NCBI RefSeq assembly: GCF_050717515.1 | Contig: NZ_JBOITL010000007.1 | Coordinates: forward strand, 124,001-188,000 | DNA from: Clostridium_AD sp050717515 | GTDB lineage: Bacteria > Bacillota > Clostridia > Clostridiales > Clostridiaceae | Length of the DNA stretch: 64,000 nucleotides | Reading direction: 5' to 3' | The notes under the pieces: generated by a model | What the model was told of the DNA's origin: nothing | The model's database searches: none | The model's input: the letters and a program-made list of their open reading frames with translations, nothing else | Translations under genes and position numbers: made by a program | Shown: piece by piece, positions 43,234-51,570 of the stretch | Layout of the letters: every line of letters begins with the position of its first letter | Numbering within the stretch: position 1 is the stretch's first letter

Positions 43234-46131
43234 TTATAGTGTTTTTAGATATTCTTGTAAATCTCCACCTGAACTTTTTGTGAATTTGCCCCTATCTAAT
43301 TTGAAGTATTGAGCCTGCGCACACTGTGCCCTTATTAGTTCTACTAAGGTTGCATGACAGGTAAGTACAAAAATTTGATGTGTCTTTGAAAGGTTTACTA
43401 AGGCCTTAACAGTATTTCTAGTATGCGCTATATCAAAATTAACAAAGGAATCGTCAAGTATAACTGGTAAGCTTGGCTTAATTTCTTTTATTCTACTTAT
43501 ACGAACTGCCAAGAATAATTGTTCTTTTGTACCCCTACTTAACTCTTTTGAACTTTCCATAATACTCTCATCTCGTAGTACTGTTTTAAAGTCCCCCTGC
43601 ATTAAATCTTCCATAGGCATAATATCTTTGTATTCTCCTGAGGTTATTTCACACAGAATATCACTAGCTCCCTTTAAGAGCTTATCCTTGGTACTTTCTA
43701 AAAATCGCTCTCTAATTTTTTCTAAGAATAAGGCTGCTGTATTATAAACAGCATATCTTTCTGCAAGTGGTCTTAACTGACTTCTTGCTCCTCTAATATT
43801 TTGCTCACACTGCAGTAATTTGTCATCAGAATTCAAGGCTCCAATCTCATCCTTTACGGTCTGTTTTTCATTCTTTAAATCCTCTAATTGTCTGATCAAT
43901 TCTTTATTGTCTCTACTTAAAGCCTCATATTCATTATTCAATTCAGAAGCACTATTATACTGCTTATATAAATTTTCCAGGATTTCTAATAGCTTTTCAT
44001 TTTCATCTCTGTTTTGTGCAAATTCTCTTTTTCCATCCTGTAGTAATCCCCCTATACGCTGGCTTTTTATAGCTTGCAATAGCTTATCATTAATAATTTT
44101 CAATTCATTCTGATGATTAATATATTTTAAATACTCTTCACCCTTACTTATATATTTTTCTAATGACAAAATTACATTTTCATATTGATTTTTCTCCCAA
44201 TTGTCTTCAAAGGAAGTATTTACAGCTAATTTACCCCTAGTTAAAAACTCTTCTATTTCCTGCTCCAACATAATCAATTTTGAAAAGCTCTTTTCAGCTT
44301 TTTCTCCCAACATCAAATGCTTATATAAAACCTCTACCTTTAGTAATGCATCATTGCAAATATTGCCCATATTATTTATGTCTATTCTTTCTTCCAGTGC
44401 TTGCTCTGAATTTTTGGTATTAAAATCATCAAATTTATTAAGTAACACATTAATACTACTTAAATATTCACAGGTAACACTAAATTCATTGTCTAGTTTT
44501 TTCTTTAATAAATTATATTCGGATATTTCATCCTTTAAAAAAGCTGCAGTTTTAAAATAATCCTTAATACCCTCAGCTGTTACTCTAGCATCAAGCCTTA
44601 AAATGTCCCTGTACTCATCCATGATATTGTTTATTTCTATTGAGTTTTCATCTAAATCTTTTAGTTCTGCAGTAGTTTTCTTAAAAACAATCTCTAAGTT
44701 TTCAATGCTAGCTTTAGTTTCCAAATTTCTATTTAACATTAGTTTGCTATTTGAGTAATTTATAAACAAATATATTGCTGCGCCTATGCCTCCGATTATT
44801 ATTATTGAACATCCTAGTAATTTATCTACAAAAAACAATACAAGTCCTAAAATCATAGTGAATAATGTGAAATTAAAATATTTTTTAGCATAAACTATAG
44901 AATCATAGGGTTTAATTTGTTTTTCTAAAATTTCTCTTCCAATTTTATAGTCTCCAATTTTTTTATTGCAAGCAAGCGTTTCGGATTCTATTTTTCTAAA
45001 TTTTTCAATGTTACCGATTAAAATGTCTTGCTCTACCTCATCACAATTAATTTCTTCCACAATATTTAGACTAACCCAATTATTGTTAGCTTTTTTAGTT
45101 TTATTCATTAGTGTTTGTGTCTTTTCATAATATTCTTTTTTTATAATGAGTAGATTTTTCATCATTTCTTTAATTCCTGATATCCTATTATAAAAGTTAC
45201 TAATATCCACCTTGTTTTCAAGAAGCAACTCTTTGGTGTGCTTATCTCTAGATGTTTGAATTTGAAATTCATCATTGTCATTATTATATCTTTCTAGTTC
45301 TTTAATAAATTGTGTTTTTAGCGCCTTTGCTTTTTCTATATTATATTCTCTTATATCCTCAGGATTAAATAAATAACTATTAAGTTCTAATTCCAGATTT
45401 TTTTTATTTTCATTAAGATCATAATTGTGCATTAACATCTCTAATTTAATTATATTGTTATTACTATTTATAATTTCCAATTCTTTTGAAATTACAGTGT
45501 TTTGAAGCTTTGAAAACATATTTTTCTTTTTCACAAAGGTATCTATAAGCCCCATGGATTTTCTTCGTCCTTCTACGCTTTTTTTAATATTTTCCGTATA
45601 AGGCTTAAACATTTTAGTAGATGGATTTCCCCGAGTTCCACCAATAATATTAGCTTTTTCCCTTAACTCTTTAGAAATCACCGGTATTTTTATAATGTGC
45701 TTAAAGCCTGCACCTAGTAGCATAGGCTGAAGATTATTATCTTCCTTATCTGAACTCCTATTAAGTTCATCAAGACTTATAGTGAAAAGCTCTCTGTAGG
45801 TTGCCTTATCTATATTATATAACCCTTTACTATCCTTATTATCTGTGCTATTTTTATAAACTATCTCTGGATTACTAAACCCTTTTAACAATATATTTAC
45901 TCCGTTATCCTCCTGGATTTTCAAATCGCATCTCACATCATATTGAAATTTAGGTGGAGGTAGATTACTATTTTGAGAAAACCCATAGGGTATATTTCTA
46001 ATTATCTGCATTAAGCTAGTTTTACCGGACCTATTTGCTCCCCCAATAACTATTATTCCCTCCCCTAAGTTTTCTAGCTTTTCACCTTGAAATACTCCAA
46101 AATCTCTAATATCCAATTGTGTTATTTTCAA
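43234..46131 (-). CDS. YhaN/SbcC-like AAA ATPase with internal membrane hairpin
   Basis: TTG 46131 follows AGGGGGTGG by five bases and gives MKITQLDIRDFG, the usual SbcC/YhaN start; the upstream GTG 46140 touches that site. The 965-residue protein has Walker A GGANRSGKTS (about 30-39), two long coiled coils, two adjacent membrane helices in the middle (about 400-440), an ABC-like signature SRGTKEQLFL (about 870) and Walker B LPVILDDSF. YhaN of Bacillus has the same layout. It probably forms a Rad50-like complex with the nuclease encoded just upstream. Confidence 0.88.
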   Translation of the reverse strand: MKITQLDIRDFGVFQGEKLENLGEGIIVIGGANRSGKTSLMQIIRNIPYGFSQNSNLPPPKFQYDVRCDLKIQEDNGVNILLKGFSNPEIVYKNSTDNKDSKGLYNIDKATYRELFTISLDELNRSSDKEDNNLQPMLLGAGFKHIIKIPVISKELREKANIIGGTRGNPSTKMFKPYTENIKKSVEGRRKSMGLIDTFVKKKNMFSKLQNTVISKELEIINSNNNIIKLEMLMHNYDLNENKKNLELELNSYLFNPEDIREYNIEKAKALKTQFIKELERYNNDNDEFQIQTSRDKHTKELLLENKVDISNFYNRISGIKEMMKNLLIIKKEYYEKTQTLMNKTKKANNNWVSLNIVEEINCDEVEQDILIGNIEKFRKIESETLACNKKIGDYKIGREILEKQIKPYDSIVYAKKYFNFTLFTMILGLVLFFVDKLLGCSIIIIGGIGAAIYLFINYSNSKLMLNRNLETKASIENLEIVFKKTTAELKDLDENSIEINNIMDEYRDILRLDARVTAEGIKDYFKTAAFLKDEISEYNLLKKKLDNEFSVTCEYLSSINVLLNKFDDFNTKNSEQALEERIDINNMGNICNDALLKVEVLYKHLMLGEKAEKSFSKLIMLEQEIEEFLTRGKLAVNTSFEDNWEKNQYENVILSLEKYISKGEEYLKYINHQNELKIINDKLLQAIKSQRIGGLLQDGKREFAQNRDENEKLLEILENLYKQYNSASELNNEYEALSRDNKELIRQLEDLKNEKQTVKDEIGALNSDDKLLQCEQNIRGARSQLRPLAERYAVYNTAALFLEKIRERFLESTKDKLLKGASDILCEITSGEYKDIMPMEDLMQGDFKTVLRDESIMESSKELSRGTKEQLFLAVRISRIKEIKPSLPVILDDSFVNFDIAHTRNTVKALVNLSKTHQIFVLTCHATLVELIRAQCAQAQYFKLDRGKFTKSSGGDLQEYLKTL

Positions 46132-46143
46132 ATTCTCCACCCC

Positions 46144-47490
46144 CTACATTAATTCTAAAGCCTCTGCTAGCTTTTCAATTACTAGTTCCCTAGCTTGCAC
46201 TATAATATCCTCAATAATTTCTTCATCAAAATCAAATTTATCCTCATCTATATCTTCCGTACAAATTTGCTTTTTCCAAATGGAACCCCAGTTTTTCACA
46301 AGTTCTTCTCTATTCTCTCCTTTTTCCCTATATAAGCTAATTACTTCATCTAAATCCCCAAAAATAGAGTTTTGCATTTTGAGACTTTCAAAATCTTTCA
46401 TAAGCGGGGAAGTTCTAAATATTATGGAATCTATCCACAGAAAATATTTTCCCTCTGAAATTTCTTGGTTTATATCTTCTATAAACTGTTTATAATCATC
46501 TTCCTTCATATGAGTTATTTTATCCTGCAAATCCGTTCTTCCTTTTATTACTAGCTGTAAGACATAGCCTTTAAATTCCTCATTTACTGCTTGCTTTACG
46601 TGCACAAATTCATTAGAAATTTTGGGAAGAACATCCGTTACCTCTCTAATTTTCTCTAAAATCAATCCAGTTAAATCACTAAAATTCTCTATCTTGCTTG
46701 CTTGTCCAATTATTATTTCTACTCTTTTATATATGATTGTTGCTATAGGCAAAAATTCCATATGAACAATTTCTTTCTTGGATACCTCTACATAGAAAAC
46801 TCCGCCCTGTCCTGGCTCTCCCATATCACGTCCTTGAGGGATTCCTGGAAAAGCTATAATAGGCCTTGTATCACTTAGAATATTAGTTTTATGTATATGT
46901 CCAAGGGCCCAGTAATCTATATTTGGTACTGCCTTAAGCTCCTCTAATGTGCAGGGAACATAATTATTATTATCCCACTCTATTGCAGTATGTAGCATTG
47001 CAATATTAAAACAATCATTATCCAATAAATAGTTTTCATAAATTTTTTCTCTTTCAGATCGAAGCTTATAGGATTTCCCAACAATTTTAGCTATAATTTC
47101 ATCATCTTTGCATACTTCAAAAATCTCTGCATTATCAGAACTTAATATGTGAACATTTAGAGGCATATCAAATAATTCTTGCTTGTCATTTGCAGCATCG
47201 TGATTGCCATAAATAACATATACACCTATATTTATTTCACTTAACCTTAAGCATTGATTAATAAAAAATCTATTGCCTCGCACTGACCTTAAACAACTAT
47301 CATATACGTCTCCACAAATCAATATGAAATCCACCTTATACGCAATGGCAGTATCACATAATCTTTCAAAACCGCCGTATACAGCGTCTTTACATAGGGT
47401 TTGTATTTTTTCTGTAGGATTACCATTTATATTAAGAAAAGATCCTAAATGCAAGTCCGCAGCATGAATAAACCGAAATGTTCCACTCAT
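46144..47490 (-). CDS. YhaO/SbcD-like metallophosphoesterase nuclease
   Basis: The 448-residue protein carries the Mre11-type phosphoesterase motifs: AADLHLGS (about 10-17), CGDVYDS (about 58-64), YGNHDA (about 93-98), LHTAIEW (about 170) and LGHIHKT (about 195). It is a predicted exonuclease or endonuclease on DNA ends. Its stop is only 12 bases from the start of the YhaN-like gene, so the two form an operon and probably a complex. A GGTGGAAAAG site precedes the ATG. It diverges from the threonine aldolase gene. Confidence 0.9.
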   Translation of the reverse strand: MSGTFRFIHAADLHLGSFLNINGNPTEKIQTLCKDAVYGGFERLCDTAIAYKVDFILICGDVYDSCLRSVRGNRFFINQCLRLSEINIGVYVIYGNHDAANDKQELFDMPLNVHILSSDNAEIFEVCKDDEIIAKIVGKSYKLRSEREKIYENYLLDNDCFNIAMLHTAIEWDNNNYVPCTLEELKAVPNIDYWALGHIHKTNILSDTRPIIAFPGIPQGRDMGEPGQGGVFYVEVSKKEIVHMEFLPIATIIYKRVEIIIGQASKIENFSDLTGLILEKIREVTDVLPKISNEFVHVKQAVNEEFKGYVLQLVIKGRTDLQDKITHMKEDDYKQFIEDINQEISEGKYFLWIDSIIFRTSPLMKDFESLKMQNSIFGDLDEVISLYREKGENREELVKNWGSIWKKQICTEDIDEDKFDFDEEIIEDIIVQARELVIEKLAEALELM

Positions 47491-47653
47491 TACTTTTCCA
47501 CCACCTATTTTTTTCAGATATCACTATAGATATTTTACCATAAAACCAATTGTATATATAACTCAAATAGATTGAAATTTTATAATTTGATACAATTTTA
47601 AAAAAATTTAAGCTATAATGATATTTATAGTTATTCATAGGAGGGATATGTAT

Positions 47654-48691
47654 ATGAAATTTATAGATTTAAGAAGCGACACAGTAACGGAGCCTACACA
47701 AAACATGAGACAAGCTATGTTTACAGCTGAGGTTGGAGATGATGTTTATGGTGATGATCCAACTGTAATAGCCTTAGAAGAATATGCTGCTAAACTAGTT
47801 AACAAAGAAGCAGCACTATTTGTTCCAAGTGGTACTTTTGGAAATCAGCTAGCACTATTTACCCATTGTACTCGTGGTAATGAAGTTATTCTTGGTGATG
47901 ATTGCCATATAGTTATACATGAAGTTGCTGCCTCATCAGTAATTGCTGGGGTTCAGCTTAGAACTCTAACCAGTAATAAGGGAGAACTGGACCCTAAACA
48001 AATCCAAGCTAGAATCAGAAAAGAAGATGAGGATATTCATTATCCTAGCACAGGTCTTATATGCATAGAAAATGCTCATTCTTGTGGTAGAGTAATACCA
48101 CTCTGTACAATGGAAAAAATTTATAATTTAGCAAAGGAGCAATTCGTTCCAGTTCATTTAGATGGTGCAAGACTTTTTAATGCTGCTGCATACCTAGATG
48201 TAGATGCAAAAGAAATCACTAAATATTGTGACAGTGTGATGTTTTGCATGTCAAAAGCTCTTTGTGCACCTATTGGCTCTATACTTGCTGGTGATAAAAG
48301 TTTTATTGCCAAGGCAAGAAAGAAAAGAAAAGTTTTGGGTGGAGGCCTAAGGCAAGTGGGTATTTTAGCTGCAGCAGGACTTGTAGCCTTGCGCGAAATG
48401 ATTCCTCAACTTAAAATAGATCATGAAAATGCTATATTACTAGGAGAAGAATTATCAAAAATCCCTGGTATATCAGTAAATAGTGAAGATACACATATTA
48501 ATATGGTGTTCTTTGATATGAGTGCTACTGGATTTAGTAGCGATAAATTAGTAGAAAAATTTTATAACAGAGGAATAAAAATTAATGGAGAAGAAGATGG
48601 ATTAATGCGCTTTGTTACACATAATTGGGTTTCTAAAGAAGATATTAAATTTATTATAACCTCTATGAAAGAAGTTCTTGCTGAAAAATAA
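47654..48691 (+). CDS. ltaE: Low-specificity L-threonine aldolase
   Basis: ATG 47654 lies seven bases after TAGGAGGG and gives MKFIDLRSDTVTEP, the standard start. The 345-residue PLP enzyme splits L-threonine or allo-threonine to glycine and acetaldehyde. GDDVYGDDPTV (about 28-38), HLDGARLFNAA (about 168-178) and MSKALCAP with the PLP-binding Lys (about 200) are diagnostic. It is monocistronic; the first of the twin RNA candidates lies 80 bases downstream in the same direction but after its own promoter-like boxes. Confidence 0.94.
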   Translation: MKFIDLRSDTVTEPTQNMRQAMFTAEVGDDVYGDDPTVIALEEYAAKLVNKEAALFVPSGTFGNQLALFTHCTRGNEVILGDDCHIVIHEVAASSVIAGVQLRTLTSNKGELDPKQIQARIRKEDEDIHYPSTGLICIENAHSCGRVIPLCTMEKIYNLAKEQFVPVHLDGARLFNAAAYLDVDAKEITKYCDSVMFCMSKALCAPIGSILAGDKSFIAKARKKRKVLGGGLRQVGILAAAGLVALREMIPQLKIDHENAILLGEELSKIPGISVNSEDTHINMVFFDMSATGFSSDKLVEKFYNRGIKINGEEDGLMRFVTHNWVSKEDIKFIITSMKEVLAEK

Positions 48692-48769
48692 TCCACATTT
48701 TTTTCTTATGCTTTTTGATGCCTTATAGTATAATAATTTAAAAAAAGCATATAATAATCTTAATAGATG

Positions 48770-49134
48770 ATTCAAAGTGGTTGAGCCAAGAGTGCTCCTA
48801 GACTGGAAATGGTTTTAGAGTATTCGGCCAAAGGTGTATACGATATCTGCTAAGGTTTTTTATATGCCGGAGGGAAGATTGTTACAGGTTCTTAACAGCT
48901 GTATATGTGCCTAACTGTACTTATACGGTTCTCCCGGATGTGTGATAGTCGAGCTAAGATGATATAGGTTGCCGCAGGTTTTATTAGTATATGACTAGGG
49001 GTTATTCTTAATCGAGAGATTGTTTTTAGCTCCCAAGGTGTTCTATATGGTCGAGTAAAGATGTATATATGTGCTGTAATGCTCAAATGGGTATGTAGGG
49101 ATGTGTATATGTTGTAGCGTAGATTGCTTTGAGT
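48770..49134 (+). ncRNA. Structured RNA candidate, copy A
   Basis: This 365-base stretch is G/U-rich, non-coding on the plus strand and homologous to 50074-50509. Its ends pair as an 8-base stem (ATTCAAAG 48770-48777 with CTTTGAGT 49127-49134). Internal stems include GAGTGCTC with GAGTATTC and GGTGTATA with TATATGCC. Short hairpins capped by GNRA loops (AATC-GAGA-GATT) and by GAGYAAA-type loops recur. A TATAAT lies at 48750-48755, and a terminator at 49156. Blocks shared with copy B include CGGCCAAAGGTGTAT and GAGGGAAGAT. No Rfam family could be named from memory. Confidence 0.75.
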
Positions 49135-49155
49135 GGTCAAAAAATCCCTTGGGTT

Positions 49156-49191
49156 AAAAGGCAAGTTATTTTATAATAACTTGCCTTTTTT
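49156..49191. terminator. Terminator of RNA copy A
   Basis: AAAAGGCAAGTTATT pairs with AATAACTTGCCTTTTT; the T run favours plus-strand termination, and the A run allows minus-strand use by the GerM-like gene. Confidence 0.85.
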
Positions 49192-49238
49192 ATTTTCCCT
49201 TTTTATGTAAATAATTATATGGTTATAATCTATTAATA

Positions 49239-49844
49239 TTATTTTTTTATCATTTCTTGATTTTCAATCATAGGTTTACTAACATCAAAATGACCTTTGA
49301 TACTCTCTACATTTTTTCCTTCAACAAGAAATTGAACCTTATTTACCCCTAATTCCTTATTTAAAATTAAAGTATTTACAATTGAAAACAAAGCCATTCC
49401 TTCTCCTGTAGAGCCACCGGAGATTTTCTCTGTTGCGCTACTTTTAAAATCAACATAAGCAATATTTTCTTTAACTTGCACATCTATTATTTCTAAATCC
49501 ACAGGCAATGTTGCAACTAATTTTGCGTCCCCATCTTTTGCACTAGGCCCTTTTACTAATTCGCCTACAACAGACTTCGCTGTAGGTTTTTCTAAAGTTC
49601 TTTTTTCGCCTACTAAGTTCATAGCTTGATCATCACTAAAATAAAGTACCATTTCACTATTTTTTATCTCAGTTTTAGCTTCTACTTTTGGTTCCACGGT
49701 ACCACCTACTACTTTAGATGTTTCTTTTGGCTCCTCTTTAACTATACTTTTTGAACTATCCTCTTTTTTTACCTCGGTTTTTCCACAAGCAACCAATGTA
49801 AACATTAACGCACTACATAATATTACTGAAAGAATTTTCTTCAT
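49239..49844 (-). CDS. GerMN-domain lipoprotein
   Basis: ATG 49844 follows GGAAGGTG and is preferred over the overlapping GTG at 49853. The 201-residue protein has a lipoprotein signal with lipobox LVAC (lipidated Cys about residue 20), a Lys/Glu/Ser-rich linker (about 21-60) and a GerMN domain (about 65-195: MVLYFSDDQ, LVKGPSAKDG, NIAYVDFKS, IVNTLILN). Such proteins occur in spore germination and in cell-envelope assembly of Firmicutes. It lies antiparallel between the two homologous RNA candidates, which is its most unusual feature. Confidence 0.88.
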   Translation of the reverse strand: MKKILSVILCSALMFTLVACGKTEVKKEDSSKSIVKEEPKETSKVVGGTVEPKVEAKTEIKNSEMVLYFSDDQAMNLVGEKRTLEKPTAKSVVGELVKGPSAKDGDAKLVATLPVDLEIIDVQVKENIAYVDFKSSATEKISGGSTGEGMALFSIVNTLILNKELGVNKVQFLVEGKNVESIKGHFDVSKPMIENQEMIKK

Positions 49845-50073
49845 TTTTGTCACCTTCCTAATAAGATATTATATTAATAGTTAATAAAAGCTAAAGATGA
49901 ATCTTTAATTTTATTAGCTCGCACTATATATAAATTATATCATAGATTATAACCATATGTGGTAATCTTTATTAAAATTACCTTTTCTGAAAAAATATCT
50001 TATAATATTATTTAAATATTTTTATGAGTTTTTGTATAATAAAACCACATCGGGCAAGAATATTAAATGAGAG

Positions 50074-50509
50074 GGTTTAGATCGGTTGAGCGAAGAGTAT
50101 TACGAGGTTATAAATAGCTTTTTAACATTCGGCCAAAGGTGTATCCTAGGTCGTTATGGCTTAATATATGCCAGAGGGAAGATCATTATGTGTCTTGAAA
50201 AGGTTGTATATTTGCATAACTGTGTGTATAGGATCTTAATAGATGTGTAATGGTCGAGCTAAGACTAGATTATGTGCCGCAGGCTCCAGTTGTAGTGTAT
50301 AACATTATGTTCCAGTTATACTTTAATAATTAACTATGATGATAAGAGTTAGGGATTGTATATAGTCGGAAGATTATCTATGTTCTCCAAGGTACATCTT
50401 TTAATCGAGCAAAGATGTATACATGTTGTGTAATGCTTATATATAGTCGAAAGATTATCCTTAGGTGTGTAGGGATGTGTATATGTTGTAGTGTAAATCG
50501 TTCTGAGCT
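50074..50509 (+). ncRNA. Structured RNA candidate, copy B
   Basis: Homologous to copy A but 436 bases long because of extra sequence in the middle. The closing stem is GGTTTAGA (50074-50081) with TCTGAGCT (50502-50509): every pair is kept although most bases differ from copy A. GGTGTAT pairs with ATATGCC, TAGTC-GAAA-GATTA and TAGTC-GGAA-GATTA form GNRA hairpins, and ATCGAGCAAAGAT matches a heptaloop hairpin of copy A. A TATAAT lies at 50035-50040. The overlapping minus-strand frames look like shadows. Confidence 0.75.
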
Positions 50510-50528
50510 TTCCATATATCCTAGGATA

Positions 50529-50553
50529 GGGTAGGTTTTAGCTAAACCTGCCC
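50529..50553. terminator. Hairpin after RNA copy B
   Basis: GGGTAGGTTT and AAACCTGCCC form a 10-base stem with a TAGCT-type loop; the following TTAATATTT is only moderately T-rich. Confidence 0.55.
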
Positions 50554-50616
50554 TTAATATTTCCAAAGCAAATTCAAACAAATAACATGCCCCAGTGTAA
50601 TAGCTTATTTTTTTAG

Positions 50617-51363
50617 TCATACTAATTGTCCAAAGTTTACATACCATTTCGAGTATGTGTTTCCCTGCCCATCTTTATAAGTACCCTTCTTATCCACAAC
50701 CATAACTGTTGCTCTTTTATTTATCTTATAAATGAAGCCACTATATTTTTTATTATCCCGAGCGAAGTCCACCTTCTGCCCTATTTTAAAGCCATAATCC
50801 GCTGATATTATCTCCTGTTGACTTGGTAATTGATGATGTACATCAGTATGAGCAAATATGTTATTAACCATAATTTTAAATCTGCGCTTTTTGCAACTAG
50901 ATTCACCATAAAGATGAAACTCCATTAAATGGCATAATTCATGTTCAAAAACTATTTGAAATGCCTCTAAGGAATCCACTGTATTTATACCAGATACTAT
51001 CTTATCCCTTTCTACCTTATAATACTGAAAAAAGAATTTTATGCCCATTCTTATTTCATAAGTTTTTTCTGTTTCCTGTAATAGTTTTATTTTTCTAATA
51101 TATATGGTTTTTCCTGCTGCAGTGGTCATCCTAGTGGATAAAGAAAAAGTTATACTCTCCTTAAAATTTTCACTAAAATAATTACAGAAAATTTCTTCAT
51201 CATATAAATGGAACAAAATCCTCATGTCCTGATTTGACATAGATTTTATATACCCCGTATTCACATTTTCAGATTTAGCTAAAAACTTATTTCTTATAGC
51301 CTTTCTTTTTTTAATTATTTCTTCTGCACTATATTTTAAATCTTTTATATTTTGTCCTGTCAT
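50617..51363 (-). CDS. SprT-like zinc metalloprotein
   Basis: The 248-residue protein has a zincin motif HELCHLMEFHLYG (about 138-150), preceded by FQIVFE, as in SprT/Spartan-like proteins, with further His near DVHHQ (about 170). The C-terminal part (about 185-245) looks like a small SH3/KOW-type beta domain (GFKIGQKVDFARDNKKYSG). SprT-like proteins are putative metalloproteases acting on DNA-bound or other proteins. It converges on RNA copy B. The start has only a weak binding site. Confidence 0.8.
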   Translation of the reverse strand: MTGQNIKDLKYSAEEIIKKRKAIRNKFLAKSENVNTGYIKSMSNQDMRILFHLYDEEIFCNYFSENFKESITFSLSTRMTTAAGKTIYIRKIKLLQETEKTYEIRMGIKFFFQYYKVERDKIVSGINTVDSLEAFQIVFEHELCHLMEFHLYGESSCKKRRFKIMVNNIFAHTDVHHQLPSQQEIISADYGFKIGQKVDFARDNKKYSGFIYKINKRATVMVVDKKGTYKDGQGNTYSKWYVNFGQLV

Positions 51364-51504
51364 TATTTTTACTTCCTTATAACTAAGCGCCTTTAAAAAA
51401 TAATTAGTCCTTATTCTTTAAGATACTTTATTTGAAAAAATTTATAAATATAATATATCATGATTCTAAAATAATAACTATCCATCTTTTATAAATGAAC
51501 AGAC

Positions 51505-51538
51505 AAAAATCCCACATATATAACCTGTGGGATTTTTT
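51505..51538. terminator. Bidirectional terminator
   Basis: AAAAATCCCACA pairs with TGTGGGATTTTTT; it ends the VIT/VWA gene on the minus strand. Confidence 0.8.
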
Positions 51539-51570
51539 AGTACTCTTCTAAAATGTAGTTAAAATAGTGT

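Noticed and set aside
48892..49164. Minus-strand 90-codon frame inside RNA copy A
   Set aside because: It lacks a ribosome binding site, and the conserved sequence is explained by RNA pairing; its apparent relative in copy B shares only what the RNA shares.
50378..50647. Minus-strand 89-codon frame inside RNA copy B
   Set aside because: Runs across the RNA, its terminator and the end of the SprT-like gene; composition and lack of a start signal mark it as a shadow.
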